Of a DNA stretch of 64,000 nt, positions 31,569 to 42,784 are shown piece by piece. The first letter of the stretch is position 1. Each line of letters starts with the position of its first letter. The notes below the pieces were generated by a model. That model did no database searches. It was not told the DNA's origin and was given only the letters and a program-made list of their open reading frames with translations. Made by a program: the position numbers and the translations under genes. The stretch is from assembly GCA_963565915.1 (NCBI GenBank), contig OY751495.1, forward strand, positions 1,302,001 through 1,366,000. The letters run 5' to 3'. The stretch comes from Entoloma clypeatum. Lineage: Eukaryota; Basidiomycota; Agaricomycetes; Agaricales; Entolomataceae.

Positions 31569-32250
31569 GGGGTAGCGGCCGTTGAACGGCAAATACAAGT
31601 CCTTATATCTTTCACTGTATTTTATTTTTTAGCATGAATGGCAATATCAGCATATCTAGTTACTCCTGCATTATCAACATGTGTATTGTTTTTCAGTAAA
31701 AACACTAAGCTTGTCTTTATACTCACTATGTTTACCTGAGACTTGACCATCGTTATATCAGACTTCTTTATTTGAATCAATGATATGGGAAACAAAATGA
31801 TATGCACCAAGATATATGACACCTTTGAGAGGTATACAGTTGAGGACAGTCAAAGACAACAAAAAGAATGAATGTTTTTTTTGCCTCCAGAAATGCACAG
31901 GATTAGAAGCGGCTGCAAAGTGCTGCTATTCTATCCTATTTTTGTGAGATTTCCACGAGCTGATCATCCGCAAAACATGATTTACTGTTTGATGAACCGA
32001 AAAATATTGGCCACCCCCGAAACAATTCGATAAAATCATGAAGAATTCGCCAATTGCTTCCTTTTGTCCTACCGTTCATCTTTCCGAGTTCTTGGACCAT
32101 TCTATCAAGCGGTTGTTGCATAAGTAAATTCTCAAGTTTGACATCAAATATAACAAATACTGATTGTGTGTGATATTGACGAAGCAGTGACTGGCCACCA
32201 TCGATAATTGATAGATCTTTGGCATGATGAATCGTGGTTGTCCTTCCAAG

Positions 32251-32559
32251 TGTTGAAGTTCCACCTGGGCGCTAGCCGCAGATGTACTGAGCAACACAGC
32301 TACAGTGGAAGCACTCTACTTAACCGTTCTAGTCACTTACTTGGATTGGAAAGGGTGAGGCTGGTGAGAGCGGTTGAGGCTGGTAAGAGCGATGGAGCTG
32401 GTTAAGAGTCAAGAGACAACTTGTTGATGTTGACAGTTTCCTGGTCTTATATACCGTACTACTGTTTGTACCAACCAAACAAGTATGTAATCAAAGATGT
32501 CTAAGGTCACGTGATATAATCTAATCTAATCTAATCTACGTGATGGAAAAGTTTCAACA
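32251..32559 (-). repeat. Copia element 3' LTR
   Basis: 309 bp with ends TGTTGAA/TTTCAACA. A TATA box on the minus strand (GGTATATAAG, about 32441-32455) and a (TAATC)n microsatellite at about 32515-32537 lie within it. On the element sense strand a G-rich polypurine tract (32560-32567) precedes it. Confidence 0.85.
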
Positions 32560-32626
32560 CCCCCCCATATTTAGTACATACTTCTAAATACATCTTACTT
32601 TTTCCCATATAGATACTCTTTTTCGC

Positions 32627-33739
32627 CTAGTTTTTGAGTAGTTCGAAGTACGGGATAAACTTGCTAAAGAGGATTTTCCCCAGATTCTTAGTTAAAAGGT
32701 CTGCAGGGTTATTCACTCCTTCGATGAATTCGACTGTAATAATTCCTTCGGATACTTTTTCTCTGACGAAGTGGAATCGCACGTCGATGTGCTTGTAATT
32801 GGATGCGATAAAGACGGAGCCATTGTTATCTCCATAGATCGGAACTGATCCAATCTGCATTCCAAGTTCGGCAAGCATGCTTCTAAGCCATGTTACTGCG
32901 CGACTACAATCTGATAGCACCATGTATTCTGCTTCCGTGGAAGAGAGGGCAATGGTTTTTTGTGCTGATGAAACCCATGTTATTGCTCCAGACGCCAGCG
33001 ATATGAAATAACCAGTGGTGGATTTCCTGGTGTTTTCGTCTGATGCCCAATCGGAGTCTGTGAAGGCGTAGATCCCTTTCCCAGAGTCACCATCGTACAT
33101 GATTGCATAATCTTTTGTTGCCTTCAAATACCTGCAAATATCCCTAGCCACTTCTAAATGGTGTTTGGTAGGGTTTGCGGAAAATTGGGACATTTTGATC
33201 ACGGTGAAACAAATGTCGGGTCTTGTCCCGATCATTAGGTACAATAGTGACCCGATGACGGATTGGTACTTGGATCTGAGTTCCGCATTGGGTTCATCTT
33301 CAGACTTCATGGGTTTGTAGCCCGTCGGGAGTGGGGTATGGGTGGCATTAGATTCGCTCATCCCCATACGTGCGAGAATTTTCTCAAGGTAAGGTACTTG
33401 ATCAATGAAGATCCTCTTCCCACGTTGCCTTATTTGGATTGAGAGAAATTCTTTCGGTTCCCCATCAGACACTAGGTGGCCTAGGTCCCTACATTCCCAT
33501 GTTGTCATGAAGGCCTTCTTCTTTTCTAGCGTGTATTCTCGGTTTGTGCCGAGAAAAGCAGAGTCATCGACATAAATGACGGCGATCACAATTTCCCCTT
33601 TGGTGCTTGTGTGAATGAAAACTCCCGCATCGGAGTGAAGCCGGACGAAGCCGAGCTTTTTCATGGAGGAATCGAGTTCTCTCCACCAGGCTAATGCGGC
33701 CTGCTTGAGTCCGTATAGGGCTTTGTATAGTCGGTACAC
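32627..33739 (-). CDS. Copia RT C-terminal half and RNase H
   Basis: A 370-codon frame: RLYKALYGLKQAALAW, catalytic IYVDDSAFLG, SVIGSLLYLMIGTRPDI, then RNase H with FTDSDWASDENTRKSTTGY, LSSTEAEYMVLSDCSRAVTW and KHIDVRFHFVREK. It runs to a natural stop just before the 3' LTR. Looks undamaged and is separated from the upstream half only by the TGA at 33779. Confidence 0.95.
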   Translation of the reverse strand: MYRLYKALYGLKQAALAWWRELDSSMKKLGFVRLHSDAGVFIHTSTKGEIVIAVIYVDDSAFLGTNREYTLEKKKAFMTTWECRDLGHLVSDGEPKEFLSIQIRQRGKRIFIDQVPYLEKILARMGMSESNATHTPLPTGYKPMKSEDEPNAELRSKYQSVIGSLLYLMIGTRPDICFTVIKMSQFSANPTKHHLEVARDICRYLKATKDYAIMYDGDSGKGIYAFTDSDWASDENTRKSTTGYFISLASGAITWVSSAQKTIALSSTEAEYMVLSDCSRAVTWLRSMLAELGMQIGSVPIYGDNNGSVFIASNYKHIDVRFHFVREKVSEGIITVEFIEGVNNPADLLTKNLGKILFSKFIPYFELLKN

Positions 33740-33778
33740 GAAGTTTTCTTTCCCTTTTACTATGTAGCCCTCAGGCTG

Positions 33779-34969
33779 TCACATGTAAATCACCTCACGG
33801 AGTGTTCCATAGAGGAAGGCTGATGAGACGTCCAAGAATGTCATGAACCACCCTTCAAGGGCTGTCAATGCCAGAATCAACCGGACGGTCTCGTACCTCA
33901 CTACTGGTGAGAAGATCTGATTGAAGTCGATCCCTTCTACCTGTGAGAAGCCTTTTGCAACCAGGTGCGCTTTCAGACGCCCGTCGGATTTTTCATTGTA
34001 AACACATTTGTTCCTTAGTGCTTTCCTCCCTGTAGGTAGGGGTACTAACTCCGTGATCACACCGCGGCTTTTGAGCACGTCTAGCTCTTTTTGTTCTGCC
34101 GCATACCAATCTTCTTTGTTCGGAAGAGAGTATATGTCTTTGTGTGACATTTCGATGGTGCCTACTTGGATAGAGATTGCCTCCATTAGGAGATCGTTCA
34201 TCCATGCCGTTTGACCGCCCAGTCTACATCTTCGATCCATTTTTTCAAGATCAGAAGCAGGGGTGTCTTCCCCATAGATGCTATCTGGCATTCTGCGAAC
34301 TCGTCGTTCCCTGATCGGTCGATCTGGTACTTGTTTGGGTTCCGGAGTGGGTACTCGCGGTTCATCGTCAGGCTCGCTAGACGGCAAGTCATCGTCTGAT
34401 TCAGGGTGATCCTGTCCAGTGGGAACAGGGTCGTGAGGTTTTTCGTAATGACTGTCATTGTCATCGTTTCCGGGGATGAGGTCCTCAAACTCATCAGCCA
34501 GTTCTGGGTTTTCCATTTCTGGATGGTTTTCTGGCAAAGGGTTGATGTGGCATCTAGGGTACTTGCTTTCATCAAAGATAGCTTTCCCACCCATGAAAAT
34601 TGTGTTAGTCTCAGGATCCATGAAACGGTATCCTTTGACCCCTGGTTTTGATCCGAGATAAATCATCAATCGAGATCTAGACTCCAGAGAATTTCTACGT
34701 TTTTCCTTTGGGATATACACATATGCCTGACATCCGAAGACTCTGATGCTTGACATATCAGGGATCTCATTGGTCACCCTGAAGTAAGGGGTATTCCATT
34801 CGAGACGCTGCATGGGGGTTCTGTTGTAGAGAAAAGCTGCATGTTCCAAACAGAATTCCCACCACATAGGGGATAAGCACGCGTTGAAGCGCAAGGCCTG
34901 AGATTTCTCCCACAGGGTTCGATTTATCTGTTCTGCTCTACCGTTCTGCTGGTGCTGATACGGGAGCAT
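33779..34969 (-). CDS. Copia integrase C-terminus and RT N-terminal half (truncated)
   Basis: Open frame starting within integrase (LPYQHQQNGRAEQINRTL with the catalytic Glu region, then FLYNRTPMQRLEWNTPY). A Pro/acid-rich spacer follows and then RT: KAHLVAKGFSQVEGIDF, FSPVVRYETVRLILALTA and LDVSSAFLYGTL. No true start; the N-terminal part of Pol is lost. Confidence 0.9.
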   Translation of the reverse strand: MLPYQHQQNGRAEQINRTLWEKSQALRFNACLSPMWWEFCLEHAAFLYNRTPMQRLEWNTPYFRVTNEIPDMSSIRVFGCQAYVYIPKEKRRNSLESRSRLMIYLGSKPGVKGYRFMDPETNTIFMGGKAIFDESKYPRCHINPLPENHPEMENPELADEFEDLIPGNDDNDSHYEKPHDPVPTGQDHPESDDDLPSSEPDDEPRVPTPEPKQVPDRPIRERRVRRMPDSIYGEDTPASDLEKMDRRCRLGGQTAWMNDLLMEAISIQVGTIEMSHKDIYSLPNKEDWYAAEQKELDVLKSRGVITELVPLPTGRKALRNKCVYNEKSDGRLKAHLVAKGFSQVEGIDFNQIFSPVVRYETVRLILALTALEGWFMTFLDVSSAFLYGTLREVIYM

Positions 34970-35006
34970 GACGTCGACCAGAATTCCATGATCGGCAAGT
35001 ACATCA

Positions 35007-36068
35007 CCTTATTAAGTCCTTGAATTTTATTTGCATGGTCTGAATAGGTTTACATGCGATGTTGCAGTAGTATATATTTACTACATGTAGTTTAAAGGGG
35101 TTGTGGAAAGGAGAAAGTGAGGAAATGATGTTTTTTGTGTTTGAGGTAACTCATGATGCACTGTTTATCACAATTTACAATGTGATTTGATACATCAATT
35201 TGCTGCCCAGACTCTCTACCATACATGGCTCATGTATCTAACTGTATATATACTTCTAATAGGTTTATAAACATTCCTAAATCAGTTAATAAGTATATTT
35301 GAGGCCTGTGATGTCACGGTTTGGGCATTGAGGCCGTGAGTTTCAATGACACAATCGCTCGGCATTGACTGCCGAGTACCTCGGCAATTGCTGAAAGTTG
35401 AACCATAAGTCGACAGCCAGCGAAACGTTCCCACAGTTCTTTTTATCCCCCACCTCCACTCCATATGGCCACCACCTCTGCCCAACACCCACCACTCATG
35501 GCTAACGACCATCACTTGTGGCCAACGGCCCGCTATTGCCCCCTCTAGCGCCCAATGGCCTACCTTTGCAGACAACAGCCTCCGTTCACGCCCAATGCCT
35601 CCGCCCACGCCCAACGGCCCCTCCTGTGCCCAATGGCCCCTCCTGTGCCCAATGGCCTCCACTCGTGCCCCACGGCCTCAACTCACCCCCAATGCTGCTC
35701 CACTCATGCCCAACGGCCTCGACTCATGCCCCACGGCCTCCACCCACACCCAACGCCCCCTATCACGCCCAACAGCCTCCACTCATGCCCAAAGCCGCTG
35801 AATCACGCCCAACAGCACCGACTCACGCCCAATGTGTCGAACAGCCTCCGTTCATGCCCAACGGCTACCACTCCCATACATATATATATTTAGCCACCAT
35901 GTATAATTAATCGACCCACCAAACTGGTTCTGACCGGTGCAGACCGGTTCGGTCCACCATCCATGGGTCCGGTTTTTTGCCCTTTTGTCATATATGAAGA
36001 CCGGTCTCGGTCTCGGTCTATGCCCCTCGGAGGCAAAAAACCAAACCAAACCAAACCCTCAAACACTA
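35007..36068 (+). repeat. repeat R1, copy a
   Basis: A 1.06-kb module collinear with 45898-47023. In order: CACCTTATT edge; an AT-rich part with ATGATGTTTTTTGTGTTTGA; a conserved block GTTTGGGCATTGAGGCC; a GCCCAACGGCC minisatellite; an ACCGGT-rich block with GGTCTCGGTCTCGGTC; and a right edge AAACACTA. Read backwards the right edge is TAGTGTTTGAGGGTTTGG, reminiscent of a hAT terminus. It replaces the 5' end of both Copia (left side) and G2 (right side). No coding sequence supported. Confidence 0.7.
35520..35870 (+). repeat. GCCCAACGGCC minisatellite in R1a
   Basis: About 16 imperfect units of roughly 20-22 bp, consensus near CACGCCCAACGGCCTCCACT. Open in several frames only because the unit lacks stops. 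Confidence 0.85.
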
Positions 36069-36389
36069 TCCAGCAGTACATTGAATCAGAGATCCGTCGC
36101 ATCCTACAGCAGGTGCTTGACGAAGAACCAGACAACGACGAGCATCGCCCCCACGGCAAGATAGCAGAGAGCATCCATCTTGCTCGAAAACACCAGATCG
36201 CGCGTTACAATGCCTGACAGAATGAACTCAAAAGCTTTCGCGTTCAAGAAGGACCTCAGACAGGTCGGATCACAGAGATCAGAGAGTTTATCGGTGTCCA
36301 GACAACCGTTATCAGAAGATTGATTAGGACGCTCACATTGAGACGTCCCAGAGCCACATCATCACGTCTTACTCGAAGAAACAGATCTA

Positions 36390-37204
36390 CGCCCACTTCA
36401 CCACCGAAGAACAACAGACCGAGTACAACCGCTGGGCACGAAACGAGAGACTTGACCCCTTCTCACAACCGACAGACATGCAGGAACAGAGATTCCTTAG
36501 AGATCTACAGAGGAAATACCCTGAACGTTTTGCCACCGATTCCACCGACGAGTCCCCTGACAAATTTGCTTTTGACTCCGCGCAGTCAGATATCAAACAG
36601 ATGCCTAGAACAGGGACTCATTTTCAACCCTTACCTGTATCCTGAACCCCATCTTCATCCCAACAACCCAACCCCTCTCCTTCTCCGCAGACTCTAGACA
36701 TGGCAGAAGCTCCGGCTGTACAAACAATGGATACATCCAAGATCATCAAGGATCCTGGGATGTTCAAGGACAGATACACCTTTGACGAGTGGTGGAAAGC
36801 CACCAAACTATACATCAGGTTCCAAAAGAGCCTAACAGATGATCAGAAGATTCTTGCGGTGCTATCCCACATGATGGAAGGGTCCGGCAGGCACTGGGCC
36901 AGTAACAAGTTAGATGCTCTTGCCGTCGACAATGAGAAACATCACCTGGCTAGGATTCTCAGAGGATATCACAACACAATTCTCTATCACCAACAAGTCA
37001 GTTGCTGCCAAAGCAAGACTCGAAGTCCTGAGACAGGAAAAATGCACTGTTGACGAATTCTTGGATGAATTTGAAGAGCTCTTGAAGCTGTCAAACCTTG
37101 GCAAAGAAACTGGGAAATACATCCTGGAAAAGAATGTTAACCGCAGAATCTCTGAACAAGTGGCAAGTGAGGATAAGATGTACTCTGAGTACGCAAAGGA
37201 GATC
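36390..37204 (+). pseudogene. G2 Gag
   Basis: Equivalent to G1 Gag (SYSKK-type start near 36371). It continues past the G1 deletion point into NVNRRISEQVASEDKMYSEY, ending at a TGA at 37205. Segments lie in two frames because of a small indel near 36930-36960. TGA codons at 36643 and 37205 fit former CGA. Confidence 0.75.
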
Positions 37205-37222
37205 TGAAACAAGGGACGACAG

Positions 37223-37564
37223 ATGGAGGGACATGCACTGGTCATCCGAGGTGGCGGCGACATGCGCACCAGATCGGGTACCACTTATGGTGGTCAGGGC
37301 AAGGCCATGGAGATTGACAAAGCAGGAGTAGCCCGTTGCTACAACTGTCAACGCTTCGGTCACCTGGCTAAAGACTGTAGCGCTCCAAAGAAGAAAGATG
37401 GTCGCAAGTGTTTCAACTGCGACCAAGAAGGCCATATTGCGCGCAACTGCTGCAAGCCGAAGAACTCCGGAAGGGTTAGGAAGGTGTCTGAAGAAGATGC
37501 CGAGAATGATGAAACCACAATCTTAGAAGCCAACGAGAAGGATTTTCCCGAAGGGTCCGATTAA
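37223..37564 (+). pseudogene. G2 nucleocapsid CCHC knuckles
   Basis: MEGHALVIRGGGDMRTRSGT (missing from G1), then CYNCQRFGHLAKDC and CFNCDQEGHIARNC. Confidence 0.85.
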
Positions 37565-37617
37565 ACAACGCTAAGTCGCGACCCTTATCTATTAAATGGA
37601 CTTGCTTGCCTTGTATG

Positions 37618-38697
37618 ACTGCAGACAATGGAACCTATGTCATCCCTGCCAAGCGAGCCACTGCGTCGACTAAGATTGTGAAGGGAGACAAACCTCCGAA
37701 ACGATGAGAGATCAGGCTGTTAGCTCAGCTCAAAACACGACGAGGACCAGAGGTCATTCGACCTGAGGTTGATAGCGGATGTGAATGCACATGCATCCAT
37801 CCCAGAATAGTACGCGAACAGAACCTCCCCACACGAGAAATACCACCCATAGCAATTCTAAATGCGGATGGATCACCAAATCAACAACAGAAAGCGAACC
37901 AACTTGCCGAAGTCAAGCTGGATTTGGGAACACATCAGGAAACCATGGAAGCAATAGTACTGGACATTGGGAGAATGGACATGCTCTTGGGACATGACTG
38001 GTTGGTACACCACAACCCCACGATCAATTGGACAACCGGCGCTGTAACATTCAACCAGTGCCCAACAACATGCCAAACCAAACATTCGGAATTCAGGGTT
38101 AACCTTGATGGTCGCAAACACTGGGTTCCCATGGTTGAGGTGCGCGACAAAGATGCATCCAAGAAGTTGGATCAGAAATGGAAGCCTGGAGATCCTATAT
38201 TGGAAGCTGTCACTCCCACACCACCTCCCACAACCAAACGACCCTCATACATTGATCGGTTTACTCACCTCTTCAAGAAGGAGAACTTTGATAAGATCCC
38301 GAAGGAAAGAGAATGGGACCATGGTATCGAACTTACACCAGACGCACCAAAGGAACTAGGGGGAAATACATATCCTATGACGCAAAAGGAACAAGAAGAA
38401 TTGGACGCATTCATTGACGAGGGTCTAGCAACAGGAAAGATCCGCCCGTCCAAATCCCCTTATGCCTCCCCTTGCTTCTTCATCAACAAGAAGGATGGTT
38501 CCAAACAATTGGTACAAGATTACCACATGGTCAACAAATTCACGGTCAAAGACAAGTTCCCACTCCCATGCATCTCCAATCTCTTGAATGTGCTGAAAGA
38601 TGCAGTCTACTTCAATAAGATGGACATCATGTGGGGTTACAACAATGTCCGGATTAAGGAAGGCGATGAATGGAAGGCTGCCTTTCTCACCAGTTGA
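37618..38697 (+). pseudogene. G2 protease and RT N-terminal part
   Basis: Carries the retropepsin site EVDSGCECT, the segment DMLLGHDWLVHHNPTINW, and the RT finger region KSPYASPCFFINKKDGSKQL up to a TGA at 38695 (CGA in G1). Another TGA lies at 37705. The YxDD region just downstream (38700-38795) is scrambled. Confidence 0.85.
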
Positions 38698-38794
38698 GGA
38701 TTGTTTGAACCATTGGTCATGTTTTTCAGCCTTTGCAACTCCCTGGGAACATCTATTCTGGGACCATATCTGCTGACGCATCTGCATAATCTCC

Positions 38795-39658
38795 ATGGAT
38801 GACATTGTGGTTATTGGTAAAACCAAGGAAGAACTCACACGAAACACCGAAGAAATTCTGCAGATCCTATCGGACAATGACTTGTTCCTGAAGGAGAAGA
38901 AGTGTTGCTGGGAAGTAACGAAATGCCACATATTGGGATATGTCGTTGGTGAAGGACGTGTCGAGATGGAAACCGAGAAGGTGGACACAATCCAAAACTG
39001 GCAAGCACCCACATCAAAAAAGGAAGTCCAGAAGTTCCTTGGGTTTGCTAACTTCTATCGACACTTCATTGAAGGATACTCAAACATCATGAAACCACTT
39101 ACCGCGCTCACAGGCGGCACTACATTTACTTGGGGACCAACGGAACAAAAGGCATTTGAAGGTCTCATACAGGCAATCACATTGGCACCAGTCTTGGCAT
39201 TACCAAAACCAGATGGACAGTTCAGAGTCGAAACCGATGCATCGGGCTATGCAATTGGGGCTGTACTCTCTCAAAAACAGAACAACAAATGGCATCCTAT
39301 TGCATTCTTGTCGCTGACCATGTCCGCGGCTGAACAAAATTATGAGATATATGACAAAGAGCTCTTGGCAGTCATGGAGGCACTGAAAGACTGGAGACAC
39401 TATCTGTTTGAAGCCAAGGAACGCTTTGAGATCTTAACTGATCACAAGAACCTGGAGTATTTCCGCCGTCCTCAGGATCTAAATCAACAACAAAGGCACT
39501 GGAAGATGAAGTTACAAGACTATGACTTTGAATTACGGCATGTGCCTGGCAAGACAAATGCAAAAGTGGACATCCTGTCGGGCATACCCTGGTATGAAAC
39601 GGAACTCGAACCACAAGACAGTGACCAAATGCTCAAGGAGGGACTATTCTTGAAATGA
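38795..39658 (+). pseudogene. G2 RT C-terminal part and RNase H
   Basis: MDDIVVIGKTKEELTRNTEE through KFLGFANFYRHFIEGYS to RNase H (RVETDASGYAIGAVLSQK, TDHKNLEYF) and the full spacer DYDFELRHVPGKTNAKVD that G1 lacks. Ends at TGA 39656. Confidence 0.9.
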
Positions 39659-40735
39659 TTGGAATCAGAAGATGTGGTACAAATGGAGATGTTCACGGAG
39701 GAACAATTCTTTGAAGGGGGTGAAACATCTGATTCCATCAAAATTGGAAACGTCACAACCATCGAAAATCCGTGGATCACGCGCATCAAGGGTTCAAACC
39801 ACATGGAGACAGAAGTAGCCCAGGGTCTAAAGAAGAATTCTCATTGGTATCAACAGGAAAACAACATCATATATGCAGGCAAACGAGTCTATGTTCCACC
39901 GGACCCACAACTGCGTCAAGAACTGATGTTTGAATCACATGATGCACCAGTGGCTGGACATCCAGGACAGTATCGGACACACAAACTCCTCACTCGCACC
40001 TACTGGTGGCCTACCATCCTGCATGATGTGAAGAAGTACGTAAAGGGTTGCAACACCTGTCAACGCAACAAGATCAACAGACAGAAACGACATGCTCCGC
40101 TACACCCCTATGCAGCACCAAGTCATCCATGGGAAGAGATAGGAATTGACGTCGTGGGACCGATACCAGAGTCCGATGGTAAGAATGCAATTTTGGTCAT
40201 CACAGATAGACATTCAAAGATGCTCCATCTCATTCCGACAACTGTGGAATTATCGGCTGAAGGATTAGCCAAGATCTATCAGGATCAGATATGGAAGCTT
40301 CACGGAATCCCCAAGAAGATCATCAGTGACAGGGGACCACAGTTCACTGCTAAGTTCATGGAAATACTTTACCGCATGTTGGGGATCAAAAGGAACCTGT
40401 CCACTGCATACCACCCACAGACTGATGGACAGGCCGAGCGATCGCATCAGGAAACAGAAGCGTTCTTGCGGAACTTTGTCAACCATCTACAGGATGATTG
40501 GGCTGAATGGATCACAATCGCCGAATTCCAGTACAATGACAAAGAACATCAGGCGACAAAGCACACACCATTCTACCTCAACTATGGCTTACATCCTTGG
40601 AAGGGAGAACTTGTATTGGAAGACACCAACCCGGCGGCCAATGACTTCTTGAAAAAACTCAAACAGGCACAAGAAGAAGCCAATGCAGCCCTAAAACAGG
40701 CACAGTATCAGATGAAGAAGACAGTTGATACATGA
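39659..40735 (+). pseudogene. G2 integrase: zinc finger and DDE core
   Basis: HHCC finger (SHDAPVAGHPGQYRTHKLL ... GCNTCQRNK), then core residues in EIGIDVVGPIPESDGKNA, IISDRGPQFTAKFMEIL and DGQAERSHQETEAFLRN. This is the portion deleted from G1, so it shows what the intact family encodes. Ends at TGA 40733-40735, opposite CGG in G1. Confidence 0.92.
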
Positions 40736-40771
40736 CAGAGTCCATCTCGGAACTACTGCATCGGAGACAAG

Positions 40772-41190
40772 GTGTGGCTGGAAGGGACTAACATCAGGAC
40801 TAACCGTCCCTCAAAGAAACTTGATGCACTCCGACATGGACCATTCAAAGTCCTAGAGAAGAAAGGAGCTAGCGTGTACCTTCTTGATCTTCCGAAGACT
40901 TGGAAGATGATTCACCCTGTGTTCAACGAGACCCTGTTGTCACCATATGAAACTCCAAAGTACGCCATCCAGAAAAAGAAACCAGCCCCTAATCCGATCA
41001 TCGTCGAAGGATGAGAAGAGTACCATGTGTCTACAATCCTGGACTCTCGAAAGTTCCGCGGAAAGATCCAGTACCTCGTCCAGTGGGAAGGATATGGCCC
41101 AGAAGAGAACACATGGGAACCACGAGCTAATGTTCAGAACGCTCAAGATTTGATCCATGATTTCCATCGGCAGAACCCGTCTCACCCATG
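40772..41190 (+). pseudogene. G2 integrase linker and chromodomain
   Basis: [20 protein letters not shown], then a TGA at 41012 (CGA in G1) and the chromodomain [18 protein letters not shown]. Confidence 0.88.
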
Positions 41191-41328
41191 ATAAAAGACA
41201 GTGTTCGAAATTCATAACAGTATCGACCTCATCAGTCAACCACACACCGAGTTCCCTGCTCTAGTCTTTTCCCTGCCCAAAATATAGCCTCCCCCTTCTT
41301 CTTCCATCTCTCAACCATCCTCACTGCC

Positions 41329-41589
41329 ATGTCCAACACCACCGTTACCTCCACCTCCACCACCGACATCAAACCCGCCATGGCCGCCCTCATGAACGAA
41401 GCACTCTCCATGAGAGACCAAATCCATGCCCTCAAAACTTCCCTTGCCGACCTCCTTCATCGACAGATGCATATCCGGCTTCACTCATTGTCCAACCTCC
41501 CTGTTGCTCCTAGTCCCGAGGAAAACAAATTCTCAGAAATTACACCAGCACCCTTGTCATCAAAAATTGATGTATTTGGCTGGCTATAG
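41329..41589 (+). pseudogene. G2 copy of the extra post-pol ORF
   Basis: Homolog of the G1 701-1063 ORF: NEALSMRDQIHALKTSLADL and HRQMHIRLHSLSNLPVAP are conserved. It frameshifts after about 67 codons; the lost frame continues with the GLELAVAINEEL-type sequence near 41590-41690. Confidence 0.6.
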
Positions 41590-41733
41590 AAGGCCTCGAA
41601 CTTGCTGTTGCCATCAACGAGGAGTTAATATATGATTGGAGCCTCAAGGAGAGTCCGAACTGGTCCGATCCCAACAACAACGAGGGATGGGGACAATGAC
41701 TCTGTGAGGACACAGAGCTTGAAGAGGGGAACA

Positions 41734-42775
41734 TGTTACGGACTCTATGGTATGTGGACAACATCATCACTTTTACTTATCGGCCCAGCTCGGCGCCCTC
41801 TTACGAATACATTATGTCACAACATCTATTTCTATTTCCATTCCCTTCACTACCACTCTGACTCATTCCGCAGTAGCTTTACTTAGCTCCACAGTACAGT
41901 GACTCAAATAATTGTCCAGATGTTTGAGCCATTTTGATTGTTTGGTGAATAGCTCCAGGGACAAGGCACACAAGACCAAAGTGTTTGTGTATGACAAATG
42001 GAGCTACATCGTGGCTATAGAAATATTTAACAATTATGTAATTCTAATAAGTTTCCATGGAGATATATACAATTCAATCTGGTAACTCATCTGGACAATT
42101 ATTTGGGTGACAATCAGAAATATCAGAATCTGATGCCAGATGGTTCCTATGACATCAAACTCTTGGCAGATGGTTACTATAGTGATGCTATCATAGATAG
42201 TGCCTGATTTCAAGCTATATAACCAGAGCTAATATTCTCAGCATTCCACAATTCATCATGCGCCCCATCTCCTCTGCTCAGAAGGAAAACATCATTTCTC
42301 TAGCCTCCAACCATCATTCCATTCGACATATTGCCTCCAAAGTTGGTGTTGGCAAGTCTACAGTGTCTGAGATCCTTCAGAATCTCCTTCCTACTTGACA
42401 AATACCTTCTGCTGGTCGTCCTTCAAAGCTTTCTGCCCATGCTCAGCACTCTATCGTTACACAAATCATCACTGGAAAGACTGCCAATGCTGTTCAGGCA
42501 ACAAAACACATCAAAGCCCCTTTAGTATACTTTGCTCCCGTACTGACTCGCTTTCCGCAGTCAGCTTACTTATTGTACATAGCCTTCTGCAGTCGCCTTA
42601 CTCATGCGCACTGCCTTCCGCAGTACTGACCTATCTGCTACCACCTATAGTCAGTACTTATATAAACCTCTTGTACTATAGTAGATTCCTTAGATTTAGC
42701 AATCACATTGCTCTTCGCCTTTCCACTTTCCTGCATACTCTGCCCAAACCTTGGAACAGTTTGTTAAGCATAACA
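41734..42775 (+). repeat. G2 3' LTR, interrupted
   Basis: TGTTACGGAC to AAGCATAACA. LTR sequence occupies 41734-41896 and about 42519-42775 (about 420 bp in sum). A Tc1-type fragment lies between. A polypurine tract precedes at 41721-41733. TATATAA and AGATTTAGCAA (self-priming module) are retained near 42660-42705. Confidence 0.9.
41897..42518 (+). mobile_element. Tc1-type fragment TcB inside the G2 LTR
   Basis: Starts after TA with CAGTGACTCAAATAATTGTC. An inverted copy of its first 23 bp lies at 42088-42110. From 42258 it encodes an HTH transposase N-terminus (MRPISSAQKENIISLAS ... RHIASKVGVGKSTVSEIL), then a TGA and a few more in-frame residues (SAGRPSKLSAHAQHSI). The right half of the element is missing; LTR sequence resumes at about 42519. 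Confidence 0.75.
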
Positions 42776-42784
42776 GTTGTCAAG

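Larger units (their letters stand above)
32251..35006 (-). mobile_element. Copia/Ty1 LTR retrotransposon, 5'-truncated
   Basis: Minus-strand element retaining the 3' LTR, RNase H, RT and the last part of integrase. Its sequence ends at about 35006 inside the integrase core (DHGILVDVMLPYQHQQNG), where repeat R1a begins; gag, protease and the 5' LTR are gone. A TGA (33779-33781) breaks pol within the RT at YM*QPEGY. Confidence 0.9.
36069..42775 (+). mobile_element. Gypsy chromovirus G2, 5'-truncated, decayed
   Basis: Plus-strand relative of G1 lacking the 5' LTR and about 170 bp of leader, which are replaced by R1a. It retains the gag and integrase segments deleted in G1. At least eight in-frame TGA codons occur; at 36215, 36643, 37705, 38695 and 41012 the G1 counterpart is CGA. 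The 3' LTR is present and itself interrupted by a Tc1-type fragment. Inserted in the TcA transposase gene. Confidence 0.9.
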